Of a stretch of DNA of 64,000 bases, positions 16,550 through 25,028 are shown one piece after another. Location: positions 58,438 to 122,437 of the forward strand of contig NZ_JAJSBI010000030.1 of the NCBI RefSeq assembly GCF_021261325.1, given 5' to 3'. A model generated the notes under the pieces. The model saw only the letters and a program-made list of their open reading frames with translations. It had not been told where the DNA came from and made no database searches. Both the position numbers and the translations under genes were made by a program. Source of the stretch: Streptomyces guryensis. Lineage in GTDB: Bacteria > Actinomycetota > Actinomycetes > Streptomycetales > Streptomycetaceae. The first letter of the stretch is position 1; every line of letters begins with the position of its first letter.

Positions 16550-17206
16550 CTACTGAACACTCTGGCTGAACACGAACCAGACCCCGACGGCCGGCTCAGT
16601 TCCATCATTCCGGTAGCGGTGCGGGGTCGTCGACTCGAAGCAGACGGCGTCGCCGGGGCGGAGGGTGTGCTCGTCGAAGCCGAGGGTGAGGACGAGCTCG
16701 CCGGAGGTCAGACAGCCGTACTCGGTGCCCGTGTGCCGCATCAGGCCGCCGGAGCTGGAGGAGGAGCCGCCGGGCCGGTAGGTCACCAGCAGGAAGTCGA
16801 CGGGCGTGCCCGGCACACGCCCGAGCCGCTCCCACACGACCCCCGAGTCCAGCTCCAGCAGCTCCCGCTCACCCGGTGTGACCAGCGGTCCGATGCGTCG
16901 GCCGGGATCGGCGGCGAAGGCGGCGAGGGCGTGCAGCACCGTGGCGGGGGCGGCGGTCGCGGCCACGACCGGCGATGCGGCGGCCTCCTCCTCGTAGGCG
17001 TCGAAGAGCGACTCCACGGAGATCGACAGTGCGGTGGTGATGGCGTACAGCGTGCTCACCGAGGGCTGGCTCTTGCCGGTCTCGATCTGGGAGACCAGGC
17101 TCGCGGAGACGCCGATCTCGCGGGCGAGGGCGCGCAGGCTCACGCCTTTGGCGAGGCGTGCCCGCCGGATGCGTGCGCCGACGGCAGGCACGGCGGCAGA
17201 AGACAC
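16550..17206 (-). CDS. XRE-family transcriptional regulator with C-terminal cupin
   Basis: A 218-residue two-domain regulator. An HTH_3 domain occupies residues 9-64 (VSLRALAREIGVSASLVSQIETGKSQPS is the recognition region, quoted here in part: SASLVSQIETG). A small cupin follows at about 145-212 (FDEHTLRPGDAVCFES, TPHRYRN). Such proteins sense a small ligand through the cupin and control an adjacent catabolic or polyamine-type operon. It lies 52 bases upstream of the M24 gene on the same strand. A TGTTCA-N7-TGAACA palindrome sits 25 bases before its start and is the likely autoregulatory operator. Confidence 0.87.
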   Translation of the reverse strand: MSSAAVPAVGARIRRARLAKGVSLRALAREIGVSASLVSQIETGKSQPSVSTLYAITTALSISVESLFDAYEEEAAASPVVAATAAPATVLHALAAFAADPGRRIGPLVTPGERELLELDSGVVWERLGRVPGTPVDFLLVTYRPGGSSSSSGGLMRHTGTEYGCLTSGELVLTLGFDEHTLRPGDAVCFESTTPHRYRNDGTEPAVGVWFVFSQSVQ

Positions 17207-17230
17207 GGCGGCTCCCCTCTCGGGCGGACA

Positions 17231-17249
17231 TGTTCAGCACCATTGAACA
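17231..17249. promoter_or_regulatory. Inverted repeat, candidate operator of the XRE-cupin regulator
   Basis: TGTTCA at 17231-17236 and TGAACA at 17244-17249 form a perfect six-base inverted repeat separated by seven bases. It lies 25 bases upstream of the regulator's ATG, where an autoregulatory operator is expected. Related half sites (GTGTTCAG) recur near 16555-16573 at the end of the regulator gene, ahead of the structural genes. Confidence 0.5.
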
Positions 17250-17300
17250 GCTGGGGTCGGCCGCGACGCCAGCGCCTCGGACGAGGGCTGCCCAGGTACG

Positions 17301-18470
17301 TCAGCGCACGCCCGGCGGGAAGACCGCCCGTACCTCCCACCCGGCTCCGGCGCGCGGGCCCGCGTGCAGGTCGCCGCCGAGTGCGGTCACCCGCTCCTTC
17401 AGACCGATCAGGCCGAAGCCGCCGCCGTGGGCCGCGGCGGGGAGCTGGGTGCCGCCGTGGCCGTCGTCCGTCACCGAGACGCGGAGGTGGCCTGCGTCGT
17501 AGCGCACCTGGACGGTGATCTCGTCGGCGTCGGCCGCGTGGCGCCGCACGTTGGTCAGTGCTTCCTGGACGACCCGGAAGGCCGCCGCCTGCACCTCGTG
17601 CGGGAGGTCGTAGGGGACGGCGGGGTCGTGGTGCAGGGTGGCCTTCTGGACGGGGCTCGCGAAGCCCTCCGTCAGGCCGGCGATGCCCGCCAGGTCGCCC
17701 ACCGGACGGCGGTCGGCCTCCTCGCCGGTGTCGCGCAGCACACCGACCGTGCGGCGCATGGAGGCGAGCGCCTCGGTCGCGGCGCGTTCGATGCCTTCGA
17801 GGACGGGGTCGAGGTCATCGGGCCGGCTGGTCGCCATCATGCGGGCCACCTGGGTCTGCACCAGGATGCCGGTGACGTGGTGGGCGACGAAGTCGTGCAG
17901 GTCGGCGGCGATCGCCACGCGCTCTTCGCGGCGCGTGTCGGCGACGGCGACGGTACGGCGGTAGTCGAGGGAGCGAAGGTAGGCGGCGAGCCCCGCGACC
18001 AGACCGGCGAGGGCCAGGCCCACCACCATGAAGGCGAGCGTTTCGCCGCCGTCCGCACCGCCCAGGGAGTGGGAGTGGCGGACCGGAGTGGCCAGCAGGG
18101 CGACCAGGTCGAGCAGGCCGCACGCCACGGCCGAGCGCGGTGGGCAGTCCCGTGCGGCGATGAACAGCAGGCACAGCAGGATCGCCGTCTCGCCCGGGCC
18201 GAACAGGTCCGCCCGGCCGGACACCAGGGCGCCCACGGTGTAGAGCGCGGACAGCAGCGCGGGCACGGCGGTGCGCAGTTGCGGGGTGAACCAGGTGGGG
18301 CGGAGCCGGGGCGGCCACAGGACGGCGGTCAGTCCGACCAGGAGCAGCACGGCCGTCGGCCACAGGCTCTGGCCGACGGCGCCCGCGTTCGCGAGGTCGG
18401 CGAGCGACGCCGCGATCAGGAAGCCGACGCCGAATCCCTGGGCACAGCCCCGGCCGGAGATGGGGGTCAT
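17301..18470 (-). CDS. Two-component sensor histidine kinase (HisKA_3 type)
   Basis: A 389-residue membrane kinase. The first 165 residues hold about six hydrophobic helices with no obvious extracellular sensor domain. The phosphoacceptor is His192 in DLHDFVAHHVTGIL, and the C-terminal HATPase has the N box (EALTNVRRHA) and G boxes (DDGHGG, GGFGLIGLKER). NarL-type partner regulators carry a LuxR helix-turn-helix, and one lies at 21856 after the divergent ABC operon, so it is the likely partner. With a short membrane-embedded sensor and an adjacent FtsX-type ABC transporter, the layout resembles transporter-sensing antimicrobial peptide systems. Confidence 0.85.
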   Translation of the reverse strand: MTPISGRGCAQGFGVGFLIAASLADLANAGAVGQSLWPTAVLLLVGLTAVLWPPRLRPTWFTPQLRTAVPALLSALYTVGALVSGRADLFGPGETAILLCLLFIAARDCPPRSAVACGLLDLVALLATPVRHSHSLGGADGGETLAFMVVGLALAGLVAGLAAYLRSLDYRRTVAVADTRREERVAIAADLHDFVAHHVTGILVQTQVARMMATSRPDDLDPVLEGIERAATEALASMRRTVGVLRDTGEEADRRPVGDLAGIAGLTEGFASPVQKATLHHDPAVPYDLPHEVQAAAFRVVQEALTNVRRHAADADEITVQVRYDAGHLRVSVTDDGHGGTQLPAAAHGGGFGLIGLKERVTALGGDLHAGPRAGAGWEVRAVFPPGVR

Positions 18471-18664
18471 GCGGCTCACCGTAGGCGGGGCCCGGCGGCG
18501 CCCGGATCGGCCGAATGGTCGAGGCACCACACCGCCGACGATGGCCGTATGACCGAGGCGCGCGCACGTGTCCACGGGCGAGGGTGAAGCCACCTCGTCG
18601 GAGGGCCACCACGTCGGAGCACCGTCTCGACGAAGGCTTCCTCCCCCAACATCAGGAGTGCGTG

Positions 18665-19036
18665 ATGCAGCTCGGCAAGTTCCTCGTCGGCGCCGTCGGC
18701 GGGGCGACCGCACTGGTCGCTCTCGGCGGTCTCGGCACCTATCTGCTGTCCGGGACCGAGTCGACGACCCACCTGGACGACTACACCACCGCGCAGGTCG
18801 ACGGGCACAGGGCACTGTCCGCCAACATCGTCGCGGGCCGCACCCAGAGCAAGTACCACCCGCTGCCCTGGGTCGGCAAGGACGTCTCCGGCGTCACCTG
18901 CCCGACCGGTCTCAAGGCCGTCGCGGGTGCCTCCATCACTTGCACCGGCAAGACCGGCGGCGGCAAGAGCGTCGGCATCCGGGTCTCCGTGGTCAAGGCC
19001 ACGAGCACGTCCCTGACCTGGAAGTTCGAGCGCTGA
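18665..19036 (+). CDS. DUF4333 membrane-anchored protein
   Basis: A 123-residue protein with one N-terminal hydrophobic helix (residues 5-28, containing GAVGGATALVALGGLG) followed by an extracytoplasmic domain with two cysteines in the DUF4333 pattern: GVTCPTGLKAVAGASITCTG. DUF4333 proteins are actinobacterial cell-surface proteins of unknown function. The ATG at 18665 follows AGGAG by six bases; a GTG three bases earlier is an alternative start. It is the first gene of the ABC operon, 28 bases before the ATPase, so it may be an accessory or sensor for this transporter. Confidence 0.8.
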   Translation: MQLGKFLVGAVGGATALVALGGLGTYLLSGTESTTHLDDYTTAQVDGHRALSANIVAGRTQSKYHPLPWVGKDVSGVTCPTGLKAVAGASITCTGKTGGGKSVGIRVSVVKATSTSLTWKFER

Positions 19037-19064
19037 CAAGAACTGGCGAACTGGGGAAACCATC

Positions 19065-19748
19065 GTGAACACCGTTCTGGCCGGACGCGGCCTGACCAAG
19101 AAGTACGGCTCGACCACCGCCCTGGACGGCGTCGACGTGGAGGTCCGCGAGCGGGACTCGCTGGCCGTCATGGGCCCCTCCGGCTCCGGCAAGTCGACCC
19201 TGCTGCACACCCTCGCCGGGATCATCCGCCCCGACGGCGGAACCGTGCTGCTGCGCGGGCAGGCCATCGACGGTCTGAGCGAGAACAGGCTCAGTACTCT
19301 GCGCCGCAAGCGCTTCGGCTTCGTCTTCCAGTTCGGCCAGCTGCTGCCGGAGCTGCCGGCCGAGGAGAACGTCGCGCTGCCGCTGATGCTGGAGGGCATG
19401 CCCCGCAGGCAGGCGGTCCGGCAGGCCCGCCGCTGGTTCGCGCCGCTCGGCCTCGACGGTCTGGAGCACCGCCGGCCCGGTCAGCTCTCCGGGGGTCAGG
19501 CCCAGCGCGTCGCCATCGCCCGCGCCCTGGTAGTCGAACCCGACGTGGTCTTCGCCGACGAGCCGACCGGCGCCCTCGACCAGGCCACCAGCACCGAGGT
19601 CGTACGCCTGCTCACCTCCGTCGCCCGCGAGCAGGGCGCCGCCCTGGTCATGGTCACGCACGACGCGGACGTCGCCGCCCACTGCGACCGGATCCTCCAG
19701 GTCCGCGACGGCCGGATCAGCCACCACAGCCAGTACACGGTCGCCTGA
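19065..19748 (+). CDS. ABC transporter ATP-binding protein, MacB/LolD-like
   Basis: A 227-residue nucleotide-binding subunit. Walker A GPSGSGKST is at 37-45, the signature LSGGQ at 141-145 and Walker B VVFADEP at 161-167. This subfamily partners FtsX-type permeases that work by mechanotransmission at the membrane, often in export or removal of peptides or lipoproteins. It starts with GTG at 19065 and lies 32 bases before the permease. The kinase/regulator pair around the operon suggests envelope-stress regulation. Confidence 0.9.
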   Translation: MNTVLAGRGLTKKYGSTTALDGVDVEVRERDSLAVMGPSGSGKSTLLHTLAGIIRPDGGTVLLRGQAIDGLSENRLSTLRRKRFGFVFQFGQLLPELPAEENVALPLMLEGMPRRQAVRQARRWFAPLGLDGLEHRRPGQLSGGQAQRVAIARALVVEPDVVFADEPTGALDQATSTEVVRLLTSVAREQGAALVMVTHDADVAAHCDRILQVRDGRISHHSQYTVA

Positions 19749-19780
19749 GCCGGCCGCGCACCCAAGACCGGAGAACCGAT

Positions 19781-21787
19781 ATGCGCTCCCCCGTCCTGTC
19801 CCTGACCTGGCATCTGGCCCGGTCCTCCGGCCGCCGAGGCCTGCAGAGCCAGTTGCTGGCGGCGGGGGCCGCCGCCGCCGGCGCGTTCGTCCTGCTGGTG
19901 ATGCTCGCCGCCGGCCTCGGCTCCGGCGCCCGCGCCGACCGAACGGCCTGGCGCACCCCCGAGCCCGCCCGGCACGCCACCGCCGTCCAGGCGCTCGCCA
20001 CGACCTACGTCCGCCACGAGCCCGTCACCGTCGTGAACCTGGCCCGGCTGCCCGACCGCAGGGCCACCCCACCGCCGCCCGGCCTGAGCGCCTTCCCGAA
20101 GCAGGGCGAGGTGTACGTCTCCCCCGCCCTGGCCGAGCTGCTGCACAAGCTGCCGGCGGGCCAACTCGCCGACCGCTTCCCGAAGGTGACGACGTACGGC
20201 ACCATCGGCGCCGCCGGTCTCGCCTCTCCGGACGAGCTGGTCGCCGTCGTGGGGCGGTCGCCCGGCGATCCGGCGGTCTCCAGGGCTGCTGGTGACAGCG
20301 GGATGTACGACATGTACCAGGCCGCGCGCGCCGAGGTCAGCGGCTTCCAGGGCAGCAAGCAGAGCCTGTTCACGTACACCGACCAGTCGACGGCGCTGCT
20401 GGGCGTGGCGCTGCTGGTGATGCCGGTGGCCGTGCTGGCCGCCGCCGCGGGACGGCTGGGCGCGGCCCGGCGCGAGGCGCGGCTCGCCGCACTGCGGCTG
20501 GCGGGCGCGACCCCGCGGCAGATCATCGGCATGACCGCCGCCGAGGCCGCGGCCGTCGGCGCGGCCGGAGCGCTGGCGGGTGCCGCGCTGTACGCGGCGC
20601 TGCTGCCCGCCCTCGCCGAGATCCCGTATGGCGTCGGCAGCTGGTACACGGGACAGCTGTGGGTGGGCCTGCCCTGGTTCGCCGCGGTCGTCCTGGCGGT
20701 CACGGCACTCATCACCGTCAGCGCGGTGTCGATGCTCCGCCAGGTGGCGACCTCCCCGCTGGGCGTCGCCCAGCAGGCCGACCCGCGGCGCACCCGTGTC
20801 ATCCGGCTCGTGGTGTTCGTGGCGGTCGCGCTGTACGTCTTCTCCCAGTCCCAGGGCGGCGGCCTGAGCACCCGGCAGGTGGTGGGGCTCCTGCTGCTGT
20901 TCTACGGCGCGTTCTGGCTGTTCGGCCCGTGGGTCGTGGACCGGCTGGGCCGGATCGCGGGCCGCTTCGCCCGCCGCCCGGCCACCCTGCTGGCCGCGCG
21001 CCGGCTCAGCGACGACCCGCGCGGCGCCTGGCGCACCGTCAGCGGGCTGGTGCTGGCCGGCTTCGCGGCCGGGTTCTTCGCCGTCAGCATGGTCGGCACC
21101 GACGGCTCCCACTTCCGGGACCAGGTCGCGGTGGTCACGTCGAACGCCGCCGAGGCCCGGCACGCCACCGCCGAGGCGCGGACGCTGCTGCGGGAGGCGG
21201 GTGTCACTGCGACCGTCACCACCATGAAGGAGGACGACTACGACAGCCTGACCGGCGGCTCACCGGGCCTGGTGGCCCGCGTCCTCGGCGGCTCCGAGCG
21301 CATCGACGCCGCCGTCACCGCCCTCGCTCCCCTCGGCACCTCCCGGATGCCGTACACCCAGGACTATGCCACCGCGGGCGACCGCTCTGCCGTCGACCGC
21401 TTCGCCGAGGTCAGTACCGCCACCCTGGCCCTGAGCTTCCTGGTGGCCACCGCCTCCGCGGGGCTGACCGCCGCCGCGGGCGTCCTGGACCGGCGCCGCG
21501 TGTACGGTCTGCTGCGGCTGGCCGGCACCCCGCTGAAGGTGCTGGACCGGGCCCGGGTGCGCGAGACGGTCCTCCCGCTGGTCGTGCTGGCCGGCGGCAC
21601 CACCGCCATCGGTGTCTGCGCCTCCTATCGGCTGAACAAGGTGTTCGGCGCCTCCCTCGACCTCACCGGCGCCCTGCAACTGGCCGCCTGCACGGCCCTG
21701 GGCGCGCTGGCCATGTTCGCGGCGATCGGCTGCAGCAGACCGCTGCTGCGCCGGGTGACGGCCGATCCCGCCCCGACCGCGGACTGA
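19781..21787 (+). CDS. FtsX-like ABC transporter permease
   Basis: A 668-residue membrane protein. One helix lies near the N-terminus (about residues 27-48), a three-helix FtsX unit around 205-320 (starting ALLGVALLVMPVAVLAA), two further helices near 345-390, and a second FtsX unit in the C-terminal third. The extracytoplasmic region between the first and second helices is about 150 residues. The two FtsX repeats in one chain mean that a homodimer or a single chain may suffice with the ATPase. It is coupled with the upstream ATPase gene; the response regulator follows 68 bases later. Confidence 0.87.
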   Translation: MRSPVLSLTWHLARSSGRRGLQSQLLAAGAAAAGAFVLLVMLAAGLGSGARADRTAWRTPEPARHATAVQALATTYVRHEPVTVVNLARLPDRRATPPPPGLSAFPKQGEVYVSPALAELLHKLPAGQLADRFPKVTTYGTIGAAGLASPDELVAVVGRSPGDPAVSRAAGDSGMYDMYQAARAEVSGFQGSKQSLFTYTDQSTALLGVALLVMPVAVLAAAAGRLGAARREARLAALRLAGATPRQIIGMTAAEAAAVGAAGALAGAALYAALLPALAEIPYGVGSWYTGQLWVGLPWFAAVVLAVTALITVSAVSMLRQVATSPLGVAQQADPRRTRVIRLVVFVAVALYVFSQSQGGGLSTRQVVGLLLLFYGAFWLFGPWVVDRLGRIAGRFARRPATLLAARRLSDDPRGAWRTVSGLVLAGFAAGFFAVSMVGTDGSHFRDQVAVVTSNAAEARHATAEARTLLREAGVTATVTTMKEDDYDSLTGGSPGLVARVLGGSERIDAAVTALAPLGTSRMPYTQDYATAGDRSAVDRFAEVSTATLALSFLVATASAGLTAAAGVLDRRRVYGLLRLAGTPLKVLDRARVRETVLPLVVLAGGTTAIGVCASYRLNKVFGASLDLTGALQLAACTALGALAMFAAIGCSRPLLRRVTADPAPTAD

Positions 21788-21855
21788 CACGGACGCCGGA
21801 GCGGCCACCGACCGGTGGCCGCTCGGCCACTACTCCACTGAGGCATGATCGAGCC

Positions 21856-22560
21856 ATGACGAGCCCCGCCCCCGCCACCCCGTCCGGTGCGCCCATCCGT
21901 GTCCTGATCGCCGACGACCAGGACATGGTCCGCACCGGCTTCCGGTTCTTCCTGGACGCCCAGCCGGACATCACCGTGGTCGCGGAGGCGGCCGACGGCG
22001 AGGAGGCCGTCGCGCTGGCCCGGCGGGTGCGGCCGGACGTGTGCCTGCTGGACATCCGGATGCCGAAGCTGGACGGCCTGGAGGCCACCCGGATGCTGGC
22101 GGGGCCGGACGTCTCCGACCCGATGCGGGTGGTCGTGGTGACGACCTTCGACCTGGACGAGTACGTGTACGGGGCGCTGCGCGGCGGCGCCTGCGGGTTC
22201 CTGCTGAAGGACTCCGGGCCGACGCTCCTCGCGGAGGCGGTGCGCGCCGCAGCGGCCGGTGACTCGCTGGTCTCCCCCTCGGTCACGGTCCGCCTGCTCA
22301 AGCACGTCACCGCCGCCCCTGGGACCGGCGCCCCCGTGCGGACCGCACCGCCGACCGAGTCCCTCACCGACCGTGAGCTGGACGTGGTCCGCCTGGTCGC
22401 CCTCGGCCGCACCAACGCCGAGATCGCCGCCGAGCTGTACGTCTCCCTCTCCACGGTCAAGACCCACCTCTCCAGCGTCCAGCTCAAACTGGACGCCCGG
22501 AACCGGGTCGAGATCGCGGCCTGGGCGTGGCAGAACGGGTATGCGCAGCCGACCGCCTAG
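21856..22560 (+). CDS. NarL/LuxR-family response regulator
   Basis: A 234-residue regulator. The receiver domain (14-130) has acidic pocket DDQD, phosphoacceptor Asp66 in CLLDIRMP, threonine in VVTTFD and lysine in LLKDSG. The LuxR DNA-binding domain occupies about 168-230 (LTDRELDVVRLVA, TNAEIAAELYVS). It is likely phosphorylated by the kinase at 17301 and controls the ABC operon. The ATG at 21856 is the natural start. The end overlaps the convergent phosphatase gene by three bases. Confidence 0.9.
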   Translation: MTSPAPATPSGAPIRVLIADDQDMVRTGFRFFLDAQPDITVVAEAADGEEAVALARRVRPDVCLLDIRMPKLDGLEATRMLAGPDVSDPMRVVVVTTFDLDEYVYGALRGGACGFLLKDSGPTLLAEAVRAAAAGDSLVSPSVTVRLLKHVTAAPGTGAPVRTAPPTESLTDRELDVVRLVALGRTNAEIAAELYVSLSTVKTHLSSVQLKLDARNRVEIAAWAWQNGYAQPTA

Positions 22561-23447
22561 AGGTTCAGCACGCGGGCCACGGTGCGCAGCACTCCGTTGT
22601 CGTTGTTGGACGGGGCCAGGTGGCGGGCCCGTGCGATGACGTCCGGGTGGGCGTTGGCCATGGCGAAGGACCAGTCGGCGGCGTCGAGCATCTCCAGGTC
22701 GTTGAGGTAGTCGCCGAAGACCATGGTCTGGGCGGGCGTGATGCCCAGTTCGCGCTGGAGGCGGCGCAGGGCCGCGCCCTTGTTGGCGGTGCGGTTCATG
22801 ACGTCGACCCAGTGCTCGCCGGAGACGACGACCCTGGGGGTCCCCCCGCTCGAGCGAAGTCGAGAGTGGGGGAGGGTGGCGGTGACGGCCTCCAGCGCGG
22901 GCGCGGTGGTGCGCGCGGCCGAGCCGAAGTCGAAGAGGGCCACCTTGAGGATGTCGTCGTCGACCGCGGCGGCGTCCTCGACGACGCGGTTCTCGACGTA
23001 GTACCTGCACGCCTCGGCCAGGAACGCCTCATCGCTGCGCTCGACGTACGCGGACCGCTTGCCGCAGACGACGGCGCCCACGTCCACGCCGTCGGCCACC
23101 AGCCGCCGTACGGCCTGCACGACACAGGCCACGACCTCGGGCTCCAGCGGGTCCGAGCTCAGCTCCACACCGTCGCGCACCACATACGTGCCGTTCTCCG
23201 CGATGAACACCATGCCCTCGGCGACCTCGGCGAACTCCCGTGCCAGCGTGGCGTACTGGCGCCCGCTCGCCGGGCTGAACAGCACGCCGCGCCGGCGCAG
23301 CTCGGCCAGCGTCTCCCACAGGCCGGGCGGGATCCGCTTGGCGTCGTCCAGCAGTGTGCCGTCCATGTCGGTGACGACGAGGCGAATGTCGGCGGAGCCG
23401 ACGGGCAGGCCGGAGGCGGTGCGCAGGGGCGAGGCGGCGGAGGACAT
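22557..23447 (-). CDS. HAD hydrolase, Cof family, with repeat-derived insertion
   Basis: A 296-residue phosphatase of the Cof/IIB group. The nucleophile motif is DMDGTLLD (residues 27-34), and the metal-binding motif IV is FGDYLNDLEML in the C-terminal part. These enzymes dephosphorylate sugar phosphates, flavin or pyridoxal phosphates. Residues of about 187-202 (PHSRLRSSGGTPR) are encoded by a palindromic repeat inserted in frame; without them the chain would run directly from the ATL to the VVVSGEHW strand. The reading frame remains open, so the protein may still work if the insertion lies in a loop. Confidence 0.85.
   Translation of the reverse strand: MSSAASPLRTASGLPVGSADIRLVVTDMDGTLLDDAKRIPPGLWETLAELRRRGVLFSPASGRQYATLAREFAEVAEGMVFIAENGTYVVRDGVELSSDPLEPEVVACVVQAVRRLVADGVDVGAVVCGKRSAYVERSDEAFLAEACRYYVENRVVEDAAAVDDDILKVALFDFGSAARTTAPALEAVTATLPHSRLRSSGGTPRVVVSGEHWVDVMNRTANKGAALRRLQRELGITPAQTMVFGDYLNDLEMLDAADWSFAMANAHPDVIARARHLAPSNNDNGVLRTVARVLNL
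22836..22877. repeat. Palindromic short repeat inserted within the Cof-type gene
   Basis: The element reads GGGGGTCCCCCCGCTCGA, then GCGAAG, then TCGAGAGTGGGGGAGG, giving an imperfect stem with a GCGAAG loop. I recognise this as one of the small mobile-looking palindromes scattered in Streptomyces genomes, usually between genes. Its length keeps the host frame open, so the repeat is translated as a short Arg/Ser/Gly peptide. Confidence 0.65.
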
Positions 23448-23526
23448 GACCTGCTTCCGGTGGGGCGCGACGGGGCGCCGGGCGGCTTACGGCGGTCCCG
23501 TCACCCTACGCGAGCTGCGCAGACGA

Positions 23527-24942
23527 TCAGCTTCCGGACCGGATCAGGCCCGTCAGATAGCGCCACAGCGACGAGCGCCGCTTGGCGCCCTGGTCCGGCA
23601 CGACGGCCGCATCCGATCCCCGTCCTGTGTCCGCCATGGGCGCCGGCGCGACCGGCAGCGGCGGCCCGGAGAGTTCGTAGCGCACCGGCAGCGAGCGCAG
23701 CCCCCGCATGAACGGCGAGGAACGCCAGGGCAGTTGGTCGACGGGGAGGGCGAGCTCCAGGTGCCCGAACCGTTCGAAGACACGGCTCACTCCTGCTGCC
23801 GCGATCGTCGACGCCAGCTCGCGGGCCGGGCACTGGCGGGGCCCCGCGCCCCACGACAGGTGGGCTCGGCTGCTGATGCTCGAGCCCGGTTCCAGCCGGC
23901 CGGCGAACAGGGGGTCGGCGTGTGCCGCGGCGGCGGAGACCCACACGGGGTCGCCGGCGTGAATGGTGTAGTTGCCGAGTGAAGTGTCCGCGGCCGCGAA
24001 CCTCGGCACGAAGTTGACCAGCGGCGGCTTGCGCATGACCACGCGGTTCATGGTCTCGCGCACCATCCCCGCGGACAGGGTGGTACGGACCCCGCCCTCG
24101 CTCTCGCCCGCGATCACCTCGACGACCGTGTTGGAGATGAGGATGCCGACGTGGTCGGAGGTCATCCCGAGCAGCATGAACAGCTCCCGGGCCAGTGCGT
24201 CGACGGAGAGGTCCGGGTGGGCGGCGAGCAGGTGGGAGGGGAAGTCGTCGCCCGGCTTCTCGATCTTGGCGGCGGCGAGTTCGGAGAGTGTGACCAGCAG
24301 GCGGGCCAGGGCGGGTTCGGCGTCCGGGCCCGCGTCCAGCACCCGCCACATGTCCATCAGGGCGTCGTCGCCCTGCGAGCCGGGGAAGCCGAGCAGATGG
24401 CTCGCCGCCATCAGCGGGAGCGGGCGGGAGAACTGCGCCGAGAGGTCGGCCACGCCTGTGCCGCCGCCCCGTGCGAGCAGGGAGATCAGTTCGTCGGCGT
24501 AGCCGGTGACGGCCGCCCTGAGCCGCTTGGCCTGCGGGTTGCGCGGGTCCTGGAAGGGGCGCAGGGCCGTGTCCCAGGCGCCGCGCAGCGTGCGGTGGCC
24601 GGGGCCGCCCTGGATCAGTACGTGGTTGACCTCCAGCGAGGGGCCGAGCGGCCAGTCGGCCGGCACGCGGCCCTCCGAGCGGGCCCGCCAGTTCTCCAGG
24701 CCCTTGGGCCAGCCGGCGTCGTCCTGGAGCACCTGGAGCGACTCACGGTAGCCGAGCACGAGCCACGCGGGCACGCCCAGCAGGTCGACCGGCGCGACCG
24801 GGCCGTGGCGCTCCCGCAGCCGCTCGTAGACGAGCGCGGGACGGGTCTCGTAGTCCCGGGTAAGCAGGGGTTCCGGAGCCAGGGCCTCCAGCCGCGTGCG
24901 GCTCCGCTCCGCGCTGCCTTCGTCGACCAAGTGGATCTCCAT
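23527..24942 (-). CDS. Cytochrome P450, CYP157-like, lacking ExxR
   Basis: A 471-residue P450-fold protein. The heme ligand is Cys371 in a SWGAGPRQCPARE segment. Two hallmarks are changed: the K-helix ExxR reads ETMN (296-299), and the I-helix oxygen-activation motif reads GMTSD (259-263) instead of the A/G-G-x-D/E-T form. The CYP157 family of Streptomyces conservons is known for the loss of ExxR; this protein fits that type, but no conservon genes (sensor kinase, roadblock, DUF742, GTPase) lie beside it. Catalytic activity is uncertain. ATG 24942 is the natural start; it appears monocistronic. Confidence 0.82.
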   Translation of the reverse strand: MEIHLVDEGSAERSRTRLEALAPEPLLTRDYETRPALVYERLRERHGPVAPVDLLGVPAWLVLGYRESLQVLQDDAGWPKGLENWRARSEGRVPADWPLGPSLEVNHVLIQGGPGHRTLRGAWDTALRPFQDPRNPQAKRLRAAVTGYADELISLLARGGGTGVADLSAQFSRPLPLMAASHLLGFPGSQGDDALMDMWRVLDAGPDAEPALARLLVTLSELAAAKIEKPGDDFPSHLLAAHPDLSVDALARELFMLLGMTSDHVGILISNTVVEVIAGESEGGVRTTLSAGMVRETMNRVVMRKPPLVNFVPRFAAADTSLGNYTIHAGDPVWVSAAAAHADPLFAGRLEPGSSISSRAHLSWGAGPRQCPARELASTIAAAGVSRVFERFGHLELALPVDQLPWRSSPFMRGLRSLPVRYELSGPPLPVAPAPMADTGRGSDAAVVPDQGAKRRSSLWRYLTGLIRSGS

Positions 24943-25028
24943 GCTTCCGTCGCCCCCTTCGACACCGCCTGTATCCGCCCGCGGCCGAGCGCTCCGCGGG
25001 ATGCGCCGTTGATCACCTGCGCGCCGTC

